The notes beneath the pieces were generated by a model. The model did no database searches. It had not been told where the DNA came from and was given only the letters and a program-made list of their open reading frames with translations. Source: Paracoccus alkanivorans (GTDB taxonomy: Bacteria > Pseudomonadota > Alphaproteobacteria > Rhodobacterales > Rhodobacteraceae). Taken from it: a stretch of DNA of 64,000 bases. A program made the position numbers and the translations under genes. Location: positions 558,001 through 622,000 of the forward strand of contig NZ_QOKZ01000002.1 in the NCBI RefSeq assembly GCF_003697785.1, given 5' to 3'. Shown here piece by piece: positions 62,438 through 64,000 of this stretch; within the stretch, counting starts at the first letter, position 1; each line of letters starts with the position of its first letter.

Positions 62438-63542
62438 GCCCGAGACCGACCAGCCCCGGCGCCTGCCAGCCCCATCCGGCGGCAAGAGCGGCCCCGGCCA
62501 GAAGCGGCCCCAATGCATTGGCGGCGTTGAAGGCCGCGTGATTCAGGGCAGCGGCCATGCTTTGCGCGGGACCGGCCACATCCATCAGCCGGGTCTGCAA
62601 TGGAATGACCAGCCCGGCCCCGGCGGCCAGCAGGAAGGAAGACAGCGCCATCAACCGCCAGTCCCCAACCACCAGCGCCGCGAATGCCTGCGTCACGGCC
62701 ATGGTGCCAAGGCTGATATAGGCCGCGCGGACATGGCCCAAGCGTTCGGTGATCTGCCCGGCAGCCCATATGCCAAGCGTGCCGCCGACCCCGAACATGG
62801 CCAGCGCCAGCGGAATCGCCCAGACCGGTGCATCGGTGGTGGCCAGCATCGCCGCCGTCAGAAAGGCATAGACGGCGAACACCCCACCGCAGCCGATCGC
62901 GCCCACTGCCAGCAACCACAGCACCCGCGCGTTGCGCAGCGCCTGCAACTCGACCCAAGGGCGCGCATTCGGATCGGCGCCCACGCGCGGCGCCAGCCGC
63001 AGGATCGCCCATGCCGAGACCAGCGCCAGCAGGCCGGGCAGCGCAAAGCCCCAACGCCAGCCGACCCCCTGCCCCAAGGCTCCTGCCAGCGGCACCCCGG
63101 CGATATTGGCGACCGTCAGTCCCATGAGAATCTGCGCCGCTCCCCTTGCCCGGTGCTCGCGTGGCAGGGCATCGGCGGCATAGAGCATCGCCACGCCCAG
63201 GAAGCCGCCATGCGGCAATCCCGCCAGAAACCGCATGCCCGCCAGCGTGGCGAATCCCGGTAACACAGCCGCCAGCAGGTTCATCACCCCGTAGAACATC
63301 ATCAATGCGGCCAGGTAACGCCGCCGCGGCAATCTTGCCCCCAGGATCGAGGTCAGCGGCGCGCCGACGACCACGCCAAGGGCATAGGCGCTGATGACAT
63401 GACCGGCCTGCGGCTCGGTCACGCCAAGATCGGCGGCGAAATAGGGCAGTAGCCCCATCGCCGCGAATTCCGAGGTTCCGATCGCGAATGCCCCCAGGGC
63501 AAGGGCAAGAATGGCTGGCCGCAAGCTGCGCGAATCACTCAT
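62358..63542 (-). CDS. MFS transporter, DHA1 (AraJ/YdhP-like) family
   Basis: This 394-aa protein has 12 predicted membrane helices and is probably a drug or sugar efflux carrier. The first helices carry LALGAFAIGTSEFAAMGLLPYFAADLGVTEPQAGHVISAYALG (63380-63510), typical of the AraJ-like DHA1 group. The motif-A-like ILGARLPRRRYL and GMRFLAGLPHGGFLGVAMLYAADALPREHRARG follow. The ATG at 63542 (MSDSRS) follows AAAGAGG; the 63641 start adds a Cys-rich unconserved stretch. It overlaps DUF599 tail-to-tail. Confidence 0.9.
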   Translation of the reverse strand: MSDSRSLRPAILALALGAFAIGTSEFAAMGLLPYFAADLGVTEPQAGHVISAYALGVVVGAPLTSILGARLPRRRYLAALMMFYGVMNLLAAVLPGFATLAGMRFLAGLPHGGFLGVAMLYAADALPREHRARGAAQILMGLTVANIAGVPLAGALGQGVGWRWGFALPGLLALVSAWAILRLAPRVGADPNARPWVELQALRNARVLWLLAVGAIGCGGVFAVYAFLTAAMLATTDAPVWAIPLALAMFGVGGTLGIWAAGQITERLGHVRAAYISLGTMAVTQAFAALVVGDWRLMALSSFLLAAGAGLVIPLQTRLMDVAGPAQSMAAALNHAAFNAANALGPLLAGAALAAGWGWQAPGLVGLGLTAAGALVLTLAVWQDRGAAVPEGFA

Positions 63543-63665
63543 GTGAGCCTCTTTTCCGTTCGAGACCAACATGCATGCCGCAACGCAGCATGAACAAGCG
63601 GTCAAACGGGCAAGGCAGGTTTGCGATACATGCAGACCCACCGCCTGCCGGCAGGTGACGAATCC

Positions 63666-64000
63666 TTACCCTGTCGCTGTGGCGTAAAGCTCGAAATCCC
63701 TCCCGCGCTCCTTCTCTAGCCTGCTGCGAAGCTTTCGGCTCAGTGCAATCTCGGCGTCAGGAGAGACATTCAGCATCGGCAGCTTACCAAGCGTAACTTT
63801 CAGACGGTCGGACAAGAACTCCCCGATCGCCTCCGGATTCTCGTATTTATACAGGTGATCAACGACGTGGAGAGGCTTGCCATAGCTGAGCATCCCGCTT
63901 TGACTCCCGATCTCGGCATGGGGCGGAGGAGTTTCCGACAGGTAGTCCGCGACGAATTTCTCGAAGCTGATGCCGCTGGTAGATGTTTCCCGGCCCTTGA
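63666..64000 (-). CDS. Sulfotransferase family protein, C-terminal part (cut by window edge)
   Basis: The reading frame stays open to base 64000, giving about 111 C-terminal residues. They read SFEKFVADYLSETPPPHAE, then VVDHLYKYENPEAIGEFLSDRLKVTLGKLPMLNVSP. These resemble the end of family 2 sulfotransferases, where a FEDFV element, a Y/R-Y-E-N element and L-P-x-x-N-x-S follow each other. The PAPS-binding N-terminus lies outside the window. The Met at 63893 is internal, not the start. Confidence 0.6.
   Translation of the reverse strand, partial: KGRETSTSGISFEKFVADYLSETPPPHAEIGSQSGMLSYGKPLHVVDHLYKYENPEAIGEFLSDRLKVTLGKLPMLNVSPDAEIALSRKLRSRLEKERGRDFELYATATG

Overview
The window is a GC-rich chromosomal segment of an alphaproteobacterium, most probably a Paracoccus-like member of the Rhodobacteraceae. 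Three things point there: protein-level family resemblance (ETF-QO, TRAP transporters, FadR-type GntR regulators, a Calvin-type class II aldolase), dense operons with ATGA stop/start overlaps, and short extragenic elements typical of that family. I see no rRNA, tRNA, CRISPR array, phage or insertion sequence. Both edges cut genes: pdxJ on the left and a sulfotransferase on the right.

Layout. 0-6.7 kb is housekeeping: pdxJ, ispE, a TPR protein and ETF-QO on the minus strand, then greA and a membrane protein on the plus strand. 6.8-12.8 kb is a plus-strand sugar-acid operon: a GntR regulator, a DctPQM TRAP transporter, an L-idonate/L-gulonate 5-dehydrogenase and mannonate dehydratase UxuA. 12.8-28.5 kb is a large erythritol-type polyol locus. 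It has a DeoR regulator, an ABC importer (SBP, permease, double ATPase, DUF2291 protein), eryA, eryB, eryC and eryD, and a minus-strand operon of a second DeoR regulator (eryR), tpiA-like eryH, rpiB-like eryI, a class I bisphosphatase and a class II aldolase. Erythritol would become erythrose 4-phosphate; the last two enzymes could then move it into heptulose and hexose phosphates.

28.6-32 kb holds a sulfotransferase and two glycosyltransferases, probably for surface glycans. 32-36.2 kb is an RND efflux pair. 36.3-38.4 kb has a DgoK-like protein with a degenerate nucleotide loop, DUF2218, a small membrane protein and dtd. 38.6-41 kb is a TonB/ExbD/ExbD/ExbB energy-transduction operon, divergent from the siroheme gene cobA. 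42.2-48.6 kb has a 1035-residue RTX protein with 297-bp internal repeats, then a Cache-PAS histidine kinase and a FixJ-like regulator. A possible small RNA with a clear Rho-independent terminator lies just beyond.

49-58.3 kb is the most unusual region, a divergent acid-sugar cluster. It combines tetronate-pathway enzymes (OtnI, OtnC, DenD) with enzymes of a non-phosphorylating aldonate route (IlvD/Edd dehydratase, SDRs, 2,4-diketo-3-deoxyaldonate-type hydrolase, a hydroxyacid dehydrogenase) and two GntR regulators. It lacks the OtnK kinase that the tetronate route requires. Near-identical TGGTATACCA-like palindromes in front of its operons suggest a shared FadR-type regulon. 58.4-64 kb contains an RcnB-like secreted protein, an acyl-CoA synthetase behind a strong palindrome, Hsp20, a DUF599 membrane protein overlapping tail-to-tail with an MFS exporter, and the partial sulfotransferase.

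All calls rest on reading motifs and context by eye. No database search was possible, so family names are stronger than substrate assignments.
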